Below, in pieces: positions 26,547-35,053 of a stretch of DNA of 64,000 nucleotides. The stretch comes from SCRD01 sp046705285. GTDB taxonomy: Bacteria; Acidobacteriota; Terriglobia; UBA7540. The translations under genes and the position numbers were made by a program. The stretch is from NCBI GenBank assembly GCA_046705285.1, contig JBJKQK010000052.1:1-64000 (forward strand), read 5' to 3'. The notes under the pieces were generated by a model that saw nothing but the letters and a program-made list of their open reading frames with translations, did no database searches and was not told the DNA's origin. Numbering within the stretch: position 1 is the stretch's first letter; each line of letters begins with the position of its first letter.

Positions 26547-27917
26547 ATGGCAAGATTGCTGGTCGTAGACGACGAAAAATCGATTTGCCAGGTTCTGGAG
26601 ATTGCTTTTCGCAAAGAAGGGCATGTCGTCGAGACGGTCACGAGCGGCCAGATTGCCAAAAAGAAGATCGAGTCGCAGGTCTATGACGCGATAATCGCGG
26701 ACATCCGCATGCCTGACCTGACGGGGATCGATCTGCTGCATCACGCCCGAGCCACGCACAATCCGGCCGCTTTCATCCTGATCACCGCAGTTCCCACCAT
26801 GCCCACAGCCATTCAAGCCCTCAATCTGGGCGCTTACCGTTACGTCATCAAGACCGACAAACTCGTGGAAGAGATCAAGCTGGTGGTCGATCGCGCTCTT
26901 GAAGACATGGCCATGCACGAAGAGAACGCCCGGCTGAGAAGGGAAATGCTGCGTGTTTTCGCGCATGAGAACATCGTCGGCCGCAGCGCGAGGATTTCCG
27001 CCATTCTGGAGATGGTTCGCAGCGTCGCGCCCACAAACAGCACGGTTCTGATTACGGGCGAAAGCGGGACCGGCAAAGAACTTGTGGCGCGCGCCATCCA
27101 TGAGGCCAGCCAGCGGCGCGAGAAGGCCTTTGTTTCGATCAACTGCGGGGCATTTCCCGAGACGCTGCTCGAGAGCGAGCTGTTCGGATATTTCAAAGGA
27201 GCCTTTACAGGAGCCGATACCAACCGGAAGGGAATTATTGAGTCGGCCAATGGCGGCACGCTTTTTCTGGATGAAATAGGCGAAACCAGCCCCGGCATGC
27301 AGGTCAAACTGCTTCGTGTCTTGCAGGAGAGGATGGTGCGGCCACTCGGCGGTACGCAGGACGTCGCTGTGGATGTGCGGCTGATTGCTTCAACGAATCG
27401 TGATTTGAAGGCGATGGTGGCTGAGAATCAGTTCCGGGAGGATTTTTATTACCGCATCAGCGTGATTCCCATTCACGTTCCGCCACTGCGTGAACGCAAA
27501 GACGATATCGAGCCGCTGGCGCGACATTTTCTGAAAAAGTTTTCGCTGGAAATGGGAAAGCCGGTTAAAGATTTTGATCCCGCGGCGCTTTCCGCCTTGG
27601 TGCATTATTCCTGGCCCGGCAATGTCCGCGAACTGGAGAACGCCGTTGAGCATGCGGTTGCCATCAGCGGCGAGCGAGATGGCGTGGTGGGAATCGAGCA
27701 TCTTCCGGAAGCCGTGCATGGGGCGGGATCGCCGGGGGATAAGATTTTTGATTTCCCGAAGGAGGGGCTGGATTTTGAAACTCAGATTGCTCAGGCTGAA
27801 AAGCGGTATCTTGTGGAAGCCTTGCGTCTGGCGGGAGGAGTGCGCAGACGCGCCGCTGATCTGCTGCACATGTCCTACCGGTCGTTTCGCCATTACGCCA
27901 AGAAACATGGGATTTAG
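26547..27917 (+). CDS. PilR-like sigma-54 response regulator
   Basis: A 456-residue NtrC-family activator. The receiver has Asp52 (IIADIRMPD). The AAA+ domain has GESGTGKELVARA, a canonical GAFTGA sigma-54 loop, LFLDEIGE and the arginine-finger region. The C-terminal Fis-like helix-turn-helix is RRAADLLHMSYRSFRHYAKK. AGGAAG precedes the ATG at 26547. It follows pilS by 114 bp. By analogy with Pseudomonas and Myxococcus, it would activate the pilin gene 2.2 kb downstream, where a GG-N10-GC sigma-54 promoter is seen. Confidence 0.92.
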   Translation: MARLLVVDDEKSICQVLEIAFRKEGHVVETVTSGQIAKKKIESQVYDAIIADIRMPDLTGIDLLHHARATHNPAAFILITAVPTMPTAIQALNLGAYRYVIKTDKLVEEIKLVVDRALEDMAMHEENARLRREMLRVFAHENIVGRSARISAILEMVRSVAPTNSTVLITGESGTGKELVARAIHEASQRREKAFVSINCGAFPETLLESELFGYFKGAFTGADTNRKGIIESANGGTLFLDEIGETSPGMQVKLLRVLQERMVRPLGGTQDVAVDVRLIASTNRDLKAMVAENQFREDFYYRISVIPIHVPPLRERKDDIEPLARHFLKKFSLEMGKPVKDFDPAALSALVHYSWPGNVRELENAVEHAVAISGERDGVVGIEHLPEAVHGAGSPGDKIFDFPKEGLDFETQIAQAEKRYLVEALRLAGGVRRRAADLLHMSYRSFRHYAKKHGI

Positions 27918-27937
27918 CCGCCGTTGGTACCCTTGAA

Positions 27938-29773
27938 ATGAAAGATCCCGCCCGCTTGAACGACTCCGGAAACAACCGTGATTCGAGTGACCTCCCGCGC
28001 CGGACTTTCCTGTCGGCTGGGCCTTGGGTTCTGGTCAGCCTCGTGCTGCTTGTGACCTTTCTCGCATACAGCGGTACGCTATGGTTCCACTTTGTCTACG
28101 ATGACCGCGGCCAGATCCTGGCCAACGTTCAGGTTCAACACTGGCGCTACGCTCCCCACTTCTTTTTTGAAAGGGTGTGGAGCTTCGCTTATCCAAGCGT
28201 TCTGGGGAATTATTACCGCCCAATCTTTTTGCTGTATCTGCTTCTGAATTACAAGATTTTCGGCCCCTACGCGGCGGGATGGCACCTTATGAGCGTGGCT
28301 GCTCACGTTGGCGTCACTTACTGCGTTTACGTTCTGGCGCGGAGGCTGGCTGGCGATTCCAAAACGGCCCTGATCGCCGCTCTGATTTTCGGGGTCGATC
28401 CGGTGCACATCGAATCGGTGGCGTGGATTTCCGGAGTCACTGATCCGCTGGCTGCGCTGCTGCTTCTGCCGTCATTCCTCTGCTATCTCAACTCACGGGA
28501 ACTAACGGGCCATCGCCGGACATGGCTTGCAGGTTCGCTGGCTCTCTATGCCTTGGGGATGCTTTCTAAAGAAACGGCCCTCATTCTGCCGATTCTCATT
28601 TTTGCGTTCGAGTGGGTGTGGCAGGAAGCGCCCGAAAGGGCCTCTTGGTTCCGGTCTGTATTTGAGCGCGCGCGAACCAGCACGGTTCGTGTCGTGCCGT
28701 TCGTTTTGCTCACCTTTGGCTACCTGGCGATGAGGTGGCATGTGCTCCACGGGCTGGGACACACGATGACGCCATTGGCGGTTTCGACCATTATTTTCAC
28801 CTGGCCGCATCTCCTGTTGTTTTACTTCAGCCATCTCGTTTGGCCCTTCAATCTGAGCGTTTTTTACAACGTGCCTTACGTTAGGACGCCCGGGCTGCAA
28901 TCCTTTTTCCTGCCGCTGGCGGGGCTTGTTGCCGTGGGATGGCTGGCCTGGTTCCTGGCGCGCAGGCTGAGCAAGACATCGGATAGGCGCCTGGCAATCT
29001 TTGCCGGCGCCTGGGTCCTGATCCCTTTCATTCCGCTGCTTGACCTCTCGGTCCTGCCCATCGGGGAAATCGCCCACGACCGTTACCTCTACCTGCCGTC
29101 GATCGGGTTCTCGATTCTTGCCGCCATGGCCTTGCGCCGGATTCGTTTTGGAAGGCTGAAGCTCTTTGGCCTTCCGGCTTGGCAGACGGCTGCGGTCTTG
29201 TCGCTGGCGCTCGTTTTCGGAATCTCAACCGCCTTGCAGGACCAGTACTGGGCGAATGATCTTACTCTTTACGCGCGGGGTGTCGAGCGCACGCCGCACA
29301 ATCTGCTGGCCAGAACCAATCTCGGCAACGCGATGGGCGAGGATGGCCATTACGCTCAGGCGCTGGAACTCTACCGGCAGGTCCTGGCACAGAACCCGAA
29401 CTTCTGGCTGGCGGTTTATAACATGGGCTACACGTCTTACCGTATGGGAAACCTGCCGCAAGCCGAGAAGTATTTCCAGCGGGCCATTGCGATCAACGGA
29501 GTTGACAGTGATGAATATTTCTATCTGGGGCTGACCTGGCTGAAGCTTGGCCATGTGAACGATGCCGAAAAGGCGGTGCGGCATGCCTTGAAGCTTCAGC
29601 CGGGCGGCCTGGCCTATCACTTTGCCCTGGGCATGATCCTGAAACTGAAAGGAAATATCCCGGGAGCGCTGGCCCAATTCAAGGAGGAGTTGAGGAATTT
29701 CCCGGGAGAGACGGGCGCGGAGCAGCAGATCGAAGCCATCAAAACCCAAATGGATAGAACGGGCGAAAAGTAA
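27938..29773 (+). CDS. TMTC-like membrane protein with C-terminal TPRs
   Basis: A 611-residue inner membrane protein. About ten hydrophobic helices cover residues 25-425, with a family-like motif in the first loop (FVYDDRGQI; the acidic DD is typical of GT-C glycosyltransferases) and DPVHIESVAWISG. The C-terminal part (about 450-600) has four TPR repeats (LARTNLGNAMGEDGHYAQAL, AVYNMGYTSYRMGNLPQAEK and so on). This is the layout of TMTC proteins, which transfer mannose to proteins in eukaryotes; bacterial members are mostly uncharacterised. It follows pilR by 20 bp and precedes the pilin, so a role in pilin glycosylation or export is a reasonable guess, not shown. Confidence 0.82.
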   Translation: MKDPARLNDSGNNRDSSDLPRRTFLSAGPWVLVSLVLLVTFLAYSGTLWFHFVYDDRGQILANVQVQHWRYAPHFFFERVWSFAYPSVLGNYYRPIFLLYLLLNYKIFGPYAAGWHLMSVAAHVGVTYCVYVLARRLAGDSKTALIAALIFGVDPVHIESVAWISGVTDPLAALLLLPSFLCYLNSRELTGHRRTWLAGSLALYALGMLSKETALILPILIFAFEWVWQEAPERASWFRSVFERARTSTVRVVPFVLLTFGYLAMRWHVLHGLGHTMTPLAVSTIIFTWPHLLLFYFSHLVWPFNLSVFYNVPYVRTPGLQSFFLPLAGLVAVGWLAWFLARRLSKTSDRRLAIFAGAWVLIPFIPLLDLSVLPIGEIAHDRYLYLPSIGFSILAAMALRRIRFGRLKLFGLPAWQTAAVLSLALVFGISTALQDQYWANDLTLYARGVERTPHNLLARTNLGNAMGEDGHYAQALELYRQVLAQNPNFWLAVYNMGYTSYRMGNLPQAEKYFQRAIAINGVDSDEYFYLGLTWLKLGHVNDAEKAVRHALKLQPGGLAYHFALGMILKLKGNIPGALAQFKEELRNFPGETGAEQQIEAIKTQMDRTGEK

Positions 29774-29804
29774 CGCCTGTCTGCGACAGTGCGTGGATTC
29801 ATTT

Positions 29805-29835
29805 GCCGCCGTGCGGGAGCAGGCGGCTTTAATTT
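29805..29835 (+). terminator. Rho-independent terminator after the TMTC-like gene
   Basis: GCCGCC (29805-29810), an 11-base loop, GGCGGC (29822-29827), then TTTAATTT. It lies 32 bases after the stop codon and would separate this gene from the pilin. Confidence 0.6.
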
Positions 29836-30041
29836 CGCCCCAGTGTCCAGCCATGGCTTGTATCATGGGTTGCCAGGAGGAGTGCTGCAAGTGACGATTT
29901 TTGTCTGCGCGGTGTGACAAAAACAGTCACCCCTGGCCCGTTGACGTAACTTCTCGTGGACTTGACGGGATATCTGGGCTATAACTCATTGTAATTCAAA
30001 GTATTGCAACGTTCATGAAGATTCTTGTGCTTTGCGGAACT

Positions 30042-30055
30042 GGAATGAAAGATGC
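30042..30055 (+). promoter_or_regulatory. Candidate sigma-54 promoter of the pilin gene
   Basis: GG at 30042-30043 and GC at 30054-30055 are separated by exactly ten bases (TGG-AATGAAAGAT-GCT), the essential spacing of sigma-54 promoters. The surrounding bases match the consensus only partly. The initiation point would be near 30067, giving a 50-base leader. Two PilR/NtrX-type activators are encoded in the window. Confidence 0.5.
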
Positions 30056-30116
30056 TGAACCATTAGCGCCTTTCTGTGATCGCATGATTCCGGAAAGCTG
30101 GAGGAAGGAGGAGTGA

Positions 30117-30623
30117 ATGGGAAGAGACTCAAAAGGGTTTTCGCTGATTGAACTGCTGATCGTTGTGGCGATCATTTTGATTATCGCTGCGATCGCAATC
30201 CCGAACCTTCTACGCTCACGGATTGCTGCTAACCAGGCGTCAGCAGTAGGGTCTCTGAGAACCTACAATACGGCCGAGGTCACTTATGCCTCGACTTACA
30301 ACAGCGGCTACACTGCGACACTCGGCTACCTGGGCCCGCCAGCTGGCGGCAGCATGCCGACAGCCACGGCGGCCGGCCTGGTGGATAGCGTGCTTTCAGG
30401 CGGCTCGCCAACGGCCATGGGTGCAATTAAGAGCGGTTATAGCTTCACCTACTCACCCGGCCCGGTGGTTGCCGGACGGATCGACACCTACGAGTTCTGG
30501 GCTGACCCAGTAACGCGTGGAACTACTGGCACAGATTCCTATTACACCGATCAGTCGGGAGTGATTCGTGTAAACACAACCAACACCCAGGCTGGTTCGT
30601 CGTCCCCGCCTCTTGGGGGTTGA
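30117..30623 (+). CDS. Type IV pilin-like protein
   Basis: A 168-residue prepilin. The short positive leader MGRDSKG is followed by the class III signal FSLIELLIVVAIILIIAAIA, with cleavage between Gly7 and Phe8 and the conserved Glu at mature position 5. The rest is a small globular domain rich in Gly, Ser, Thr and Tyr, ending in a Ser/Pro/Gly tail, without an obvious disulfide pair. An AGGAGG site sits at good spacing before the ATG. A perfect terminator follows within 80 bp, so it is a single-gene unit. Whether it is the major pilin or a pseudopilin cannot be told. Confidence 0.92.
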   Translation: MGRDSKGFSLIELLIVVAIILIIAAIAIPNLLRSRIAANQASAVGSLRTYNTAEVTYASTYNSGYTATLGYLGPPAGGSMPTATAAGLVDSVLSGGSPTAMGAIKSGYSFTYSPGPVVAGRIDTYEFWADPVTRGTTGTDSYYTDQSGVIRVNTTNTQAGSSSPPLGG

Positions 30624-31092
30624 CGCGTGTAATGCATTCCAACGCCGGCAAGGTCCGGCGGGCACCGTGGGGGAACCGCAGCATGGTTCCCCCGTTTCTT
30701 TATAGGCTGCCATCCACAACTGAGAGTCCCTGACGAAAGTGTCAGCAGCGTGATGCGCCGGGGGCTCGCGCCGCTTCTTCGAAACACTTCAAAGTTAAAT
30801 GACGAAGCTGGTGCTCAAGGATTCGGGAGCGTTGTCGGCTTCCGTCCGATGCGGTTTATTTGAGTAGTATTTCTCGCCTCAATTCCAGGCTGTCACAACA
30901 GGCCGGTTAGGTTGTATGTTAAAGAAGGACGGTTTCCCGGAGGATACGGGACCTGAGGAGTTTTGGCGCGGTGAAGGGCGACACGGTTGCAACAGGATAT
31001 ACGGGCCAGTCGTGCCTGCCGCACCTTGGGGTAGGGCACGCGGTCTCGGCGCGCTCAAAACGAGCTTGAGAATTTGATGACAAGCCGAACAA
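30624..31092. other. Intergenic region after the pilin gene
   Basis: Apart from the pilin terminator I see no gene and no recognised riboswitch core (I looked for GEMM-type sequences). It carries the leader of the LolA-like gene. Confidence 0.5.
30669..30703 (+). terminator. Rho-independent terminator of the pilin gene
   Basis: A perfect 9-bp stem, GGGGGAACC (30669-30677) and GGTTCCCCC (30685-30693), with a 7-base loop, followed by GTTTCTTTAT. Confidence 0.85.
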
Positions 31093-31812
31093 ATGAAAGA
31101 ATTCTTTCCGAAAAGCAGAAGGCACATTAATTTTCAATTGGTGTCGGCAGGCTTTGTGGTGTGCAGCGCTCTGGCTCTGATGCCAATCACCCTGGCGGCT
31201 TCAACTCCGGTTCCTGCCACCAGCTTGCCGCTGAATCAATTTATCAGCAGGGTGCAGCAAAGCTACCACAAGGTGCGGGCCATCCGCGCGGAATTTACGC
31301 AAACCTACGATTCGGGCGGCGGAAGCCGGGTCGAATCCGGCACGGTCGTTTTTGCGCGGGGCGGCCTGATGCGATGGGATTATCAAAAGCCGGAAAAGAA
31401 AGTTTTCCTTTCCAACAAGAAAGAAGTTCTTCTTTATCTTCCCGAAGAGAACCAGCTCAACCGCTCTTCGGTGAAGAAGAGCGAGGATTACCGCGTTCCG
31501 TTTCGCCTCCTGCTTTCGCGCCTGGACCTGAGGAAGGTCTTCTCGAAATTTGAAGATGCAGACAGTGCCTTCCCACACCCGGCACAGGACCGTGTGATCA
31601 TTGCCTACCCAAAGCACGCGGAGAAGTTGGGGTACAAGCGCGTGGTGATGGAGTTCGACCCACAAATGAACATCCGGCGGCTTATCGTCTTTTATGCCAA
31701 CAACAGCGTCATGAAGTTCCGTTTCAGCCACATTGACCGCAATCCCAGACTCTCGGCCTCTTTGTTTGAACTCACTCCGCCGCCTGGAACCCAGATTATC
31801 AATCACGAATAG
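31093..31812 (+). CDS. LolA-like outer membrane lipoprotein carrier
   Basis: A 239-residue periplasmic protein. It has a signal peptide (basic MKEFFPKSRRH, then a hydrophobic stretch to about residue 36). The mature part has the LolA fold signature: IRAEFTQTYDSGGG, then SGTVVFARGGLMRWDYQKPEKK, then KEVLLYLPEENQL. LolA ferries lipoproteins from the LolCDE complex to the outer membrane. The C-terminus is normal in length. The ribosome site is weak. It is convergent with the HAD phosphatase. Confidence 0.85.
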   Translation: MKEFFPKSRRHINFQLVSAGFVVCSALALMPITLAASTPVPATSLPLNQFISRVQQSYHKVRAIRAEFTQTYDSGGGSRVESGTVVFARGGLMRWDYQKPEKKVFLSNKKEVLLYLPEENQLNRSSVKKSEDYRVPFRLLLSRLDLRKVFSKFEDADSAFPHPAQDRVIIAYPKHAEKLGYKRVVMEFDPQMNIRRLIVFYANNSVMKFRFSHIDRNPRLSASLFELTPPPGTQIINHE

Positions 31813-31916
31813 TCCCTTGCGGAGGAGGGCTTTGACTTTGCGGGGCTTTGCCGCGAAATGGGCCACGGGCCACAGCGAGGGAGACGAGACGAGGGGTCTT
31901 CTGGCGATCCGTCCGA

Positions 31917-32750
31917 TTATTTCAAAACAAGGTCCTGGATAGCCGCGGCGACGCCATCCTGATCGTTGGATGCCGTGATGTGCCATCCATCGGTGTTCAG
32001 TCCTGGGCTGGCATTGCCCATCACCACCGGGCAGCCGGCCATTTGGAGCATCTCGAGGTCATTGTAGTTGTCGCCGATGGCCATGACTTCATCTGTAGCA
32101 AAGCCGGTCTGGCCGAGCAGCCACTTGAGCCCGCTTGCCTTTGAACAACCGAGGTTCATAACATCCAGCAGAGAAACGTCACGCTCGAAGTATTTGGTCC
32201 ACGTCAGATGGACACGTTCACCCGCCGGTGATGAATGCAATAGATGTTCGAGCGGTTCAAGAAACGCCGGCGCGCCTCCAAACATCACCTGGATCGGGTC
32301 GCCTGGCAGCGCAGACGGAAGGTCGGGAACCTGCAGCAGGTATTCATGCGCTGTCTTCAGATACCACCGGAGTGGCCCATCGGGCGAGGCGTTCTGTTGC
32401 ATCATGACCTGGCCGCAACCGGCTTCATCAAAGATCGCCACCGCGTAAGAACGGTAATCAATGGCGGCCTCGAGGATCTCAACGGCGATCTCTCTGGGAA
32501 GGAAGTTCCGATGCATAACCTCGCCGGAAAGCGTTCGAATCATCGCGCCGTTGGAGGTGACCAGGATGACGGGGCAGGGAAGAGAATCAAGCAGCGGTCG
32601 GGCGGAATGAAACCTCCGTCCCGTGGTGATCACAATGCGGACGCCCTGTGCTGACGCTGCGGCAAGAGCCTGGCGGTTTGCCTGCGAAATTTCCGTCTGG
32701 CTGTTGAGCAGCGTACCATCAAGGTCTACTGCGATCAAACGAATGGGCAT
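31917..32750 (-). CDS. Cof-type HAD-superfamily phosphatase
   Basis: A 277-residue haloacid dehalogenase-type phosphatase of the Cof subfamily. Motif I is AVDLDGTLL, motif II is VTSNG, motif III uses a Lys in KASGLKWLL, and motif IV is AIGDNYNDLEML. The C2B cap domain is between motifs II and III. Substrates in the family are sugar phosphates, flavin or pyridoxal phosphates. A TACAAT hexamer lies ten bases before the ATG, so the message may have almost no leader. Confidence 0.93.
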   Translation of the reverse strand: MPIRLIAVDLDGTLLNSQTEISQANRQALAAASAQGVRIVITTGRRFHSARPLLDSLPCPVILVTSNGAMIRTLSGEVMHRNFLPREIAVEILEAAIDYRSYAVAIFDEAGCGQVMMQQNASPDGPLRWYLKTAHEYLLQVPDLPSALPGDPIQVMFGGAPAFLEPLEHLLHSSPAGERVHLTWTKYFERDVSLLDVMNLGCSKASGLKWLLGQTGFATDEVMAIGDNYNDLEMLQMAGCPVVMGNASPGLNTDGWHITASNDQDGVAAAIQDLVLK

Positions 32751-32833
32751 CCTGCATGAATTGTAGCATGAGGCGTGAGGAATCCGCGCGCTGTGCGGCC
32801 GCTGGAAAGACCGCCGTAACGCGGTCAGTGAAA

Positions 32834-32863
32834 TTGCCAGTGGTGAATGGCCCGTGTTATATT
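32834..32863 (+). promoter_or_regulatory. Promoter of tRNA-Ala
   Basis: TTGCCA (32834-32839), an 18-bp spacer and TATATT (32858-32863), with initiation expected near 32870, 15 bases before the mature tRNA. Confidence 0.55.
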
Positions 32864-32884
32864 AGCGAAATTGCAAGGTCATGA

Positions 32885-32960
32885 GGGCGCGTAGCTCAGT
32901 TGGGAGAGCGCGGCGTTCGCAACGCTGAGGTCGAGGGTTCGAATCCCTTCGCTTCCACCA
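32885..32960 (+). tRNA. tRNA-Ala (anticodon CGC)
   Basis: A 76-base tRNA with encoded CCA. Acceptor GGGCGCG pairs with CGCTTCC, D-arm GCTC/GAGC, anticodon stem CGGCG/CGCTG around the loop TTCGCAA (anticodon CGC, reading GCG), T-arm GAGGG-TTCGAAT-CCCTT. The G3-U70 wobble pair, the alanine identity element, is present. The fourth acceptor pair is a C-U mismatch. Confidence 0.95.
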
Positions 32961-32975
32961 GGCGAACCTTGAGGC

Positions 32976-33000
32976 GGCTTTTCTCGAATCGAGAAAAGCC
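32976..33000. terminator. Perfect 11-bp hairpin after tRNA-Ala
   Basis: GGCTTTTCTCG (32976-32986), loop AAT, CGAGAAAAGCC (32990-33000). It lies 15 bases after the tRNA and also downstream of the convergent protease gene. No T-run follows, so it may be a termination or processing structure. Confidence 0.5.
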
Positions 33001-33120
33001 GGGCCCCGTTTCCAGTTCCGCGACGCCATATCCAGTTGTCAACCTTATAAAGGGGACTGGTCTCCCCTGAAGTGCTTGAGGAGTTCGAAAGAAGAGCTTT
33101 AGCCAGAGGCAGCGCCGCCC

Positions 33121-34764
33121 CTACTTGTTATCCCGTTCGGCCATGTATTTCTGCAAATTGACGAGAAGCTCCCGTGCTTCACTAAGGTGTGCAACGGCAT
33201 CTTCGACGAGCGGATCGTTTTCCACTTTTATCCGGTCCGCGACGTTTGTTCCGTAAATGTCCTCGACCAGGCGTTCACGAATGCGCAGCTTGACAAAATC
33301 CAGATTGTTCTGGATGTCCTGGGTGGTGACTGGAATTTGCTGCTTGGCCAGGAACTTTTCAAACTCTGCAACCACGTCGTTGCTCGCCTGAAAGTCTTCC
33401 GGGATGGTGTTGTGTATGGCCAGGTAGCTTTGAGCAAAGCTGAAAAAGGCCCCATTCTGCACCAGGATACGCTCGATATCGTTAAGCTTCTGGGGGGAAA
33501 CCTTGACGTCCGGTGTAATCCCACCGCCGCCGTACACTTTGCGGCCTCCATCGGTCAGCCTTACCTCGGTGTGGGGCATAGGAACATCCTCAGGATGGTA
33601 GTAATAATCGTAGAGTGGGACGCCGTTGTAATTGCGCTGGATCAGGCGGCCGCTGGGCGTGTAATAGCGTGCAGTGGTCAGCGCCAATCCGGTGTTGTCG
33701 CTGAGAGGATAGACGGTCTGCACCAGCCCTTTGCCAAAGCTCGTCTGGCCCATCACCAGGGCGCGGTCGTGATCCTGCAAAGCGCCTGTCACAATCTCAG
33801 CCGCGCTTGCCGTCATCCGGTTGATCAGTACCACCATCGGGTATCGATTTCCCTTGTCACCGTGGGTTGCATAATAGCGTCTCTCAGGCGATGACCGTCC
33901 ATAGTGATAAACGATCAGTTGCCCTTTTTTCAGGAAGTGGTCGGCGACTTCCACCGCCTCTTGAAGCAATCCGCCTGGATTCCCGCGGAGATCGAGAATC
34001 AGGCCGTCCAGATGGTCGGTGTCCAGTTTCTTCAGCGCCTGGGTCAATTCGGTATTGGTCGTCTCATTGAACCGGAGGATGCGGATGTAACCCACGTGGG
34101 GTTTGACCAGGAAGATATCGTCGACGCTGGGCTGGGTGATCTCGCTGCGGGTAATCGCGAATTCCAGCGGCTTGGCTGCTCCTTCGCGGTGGACCGTCAC
34201 ATGCACGACCGTGCCCTGTGGTCCCTTCAGCATCTTAGCGACCTTGTCGGTCTGTTCGTTCAGCGATGATTCCAGACCGACAGCGCTTTTCCCATTGACC
34301 GACTCAATCACATCGCCCGGTCGAAGCCCCGCGCGAAATGCCGGCGAGCCGGGAATGGGCGCGACGACAAAGGTGACAAGCTTGCCCATCTTGCCCGGTC
34401 GGGATTGGATGCTCATTCCGACCCCGAAATACCTTCCCTCCTGATCTTCCCTCAGCATGGCGAAGGCGCGCGGATTGAAAAAGTTGGAGTGGGGATCGAG
34501 GGTTCGCAGCATCCCGGGAATCGCGCCAACAAAGTTGCTGTTTGTCGGGCCGTAAATCGCACGATTTGGATTAACAGGACTGGCGTAATTCTCCTGGACT
34601 TTGTTGTAAACGTCCGTAAACTCTCTGAGGCTGGCCTGAAACGACGAATCGCTGTTGTTGTCTGTGGTTGTAGCGTCAACCTTTGGGCCGTACAGACCGC
34701 CCAGCATGGCGCACACGAGCACCGTAGAAAAGATAAACCATACCCCACGTCGACTTTGCTTCAT
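33121..34764 (-). CDS. S41-family carboxy-terminal processing protease
   Basis: A 547-residue periplasmic serine protease of the CtpA/Prc family. An N-terminal signal/anchor (about residues 8-27) is followed by a helical region, a PDZ domain (about 105-195, with RAGLRPGDVIESVNG) and the S41 core. The Ser/Lys dyad is in MTASAAEIV and, about 25 residues on, SFGKGLVQT. A C-terminal extension of about 140 residues is helical. Substrates are misfolded or tagged envelope proteins. It is downstream-convergent with the tRNA gene. Confidence 0.94.
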   Translation of the reverse strand: MKQSRRGVWFIFSTVLVCAMLGGLYGPKVDATTTDNNSDSSFQASLREFTDVYNKVQENYASPVNPNRAIYGPTNSNFVGAIPGMLRTLDPHSNFFNPRAFAMLREDQEGRYFGVGMSIQSRPGKMGKLVTFVVAPIPGSPAFRAGLRPGDVIESVNGKSAVGLESSLNEQTDKVAKMLKGPQGTVVHVTVHREGAAKPLEFAITRSEITQPSVDDIFLVKPHVGYIRILRFNETTNTELTQALKKLDTDHLDGLILDLRGNPGGLLQEAVEVADHFLKKGQLIVYHYGRSSPERRYYATHGDKGNRYPMVVLINRMTASAAEIVTGALQDHDRALVMGQTSFGKGLVQTVYPLSDNTGLALTTARYYTPSGRLIQRNYNGVPLYDYYYHPEDVPMPHTEVRLTDGGRKVYGGGGITPDVKVSPQKLNDIERILVQNGAFFSFAQSYLAIHNTIPEDFQASNDVVAEFEKFLAKQQIPVTTQDIQNNLDFVKLRIRERLVEDIYGTNVADRIKVENDPLVEDAVAHLSEARELLVNLQKYMAERDNK

Positions 34765-35053
34765 CCCCTTGCAGCTCCTTCAGACTGCCTTAAAAATTAT
34801 AGCACGGGCCGTCAGTGTCGGAGAATTCCTGCAAGATCATGTCGGCCCTCCGCCGGGCCCAAAGTTCCCATGGGGCGTAATGGTTCCCGCATGGGAAGGC
34901 AAAGGAAGGCCTGAGCCTCGGACCAGAGGCGGTACGGATGCCCTGGCAGCAACCATTTGACAAACCCTGCCACCTGCCTGCCCCATTGCTCTTGATCCTG
35001 ATTTGAAATATCATCGTCCTCGTTTAATAACATCCGCAACGGAGGGAATTCTA

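Larger units (their letters stand above)
29774..30116. other. Region upstream of the pilin gene
   Basis: No gene. It contains the terminator of the TMTC-like gene near 29805-29835 and a candidate sigma-54 promoter at 30042-30055. The intervening AT-rich part (29980-30020) may hold upstream activator sites for PilR, but I cannot define them. Confidence 0.6.
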
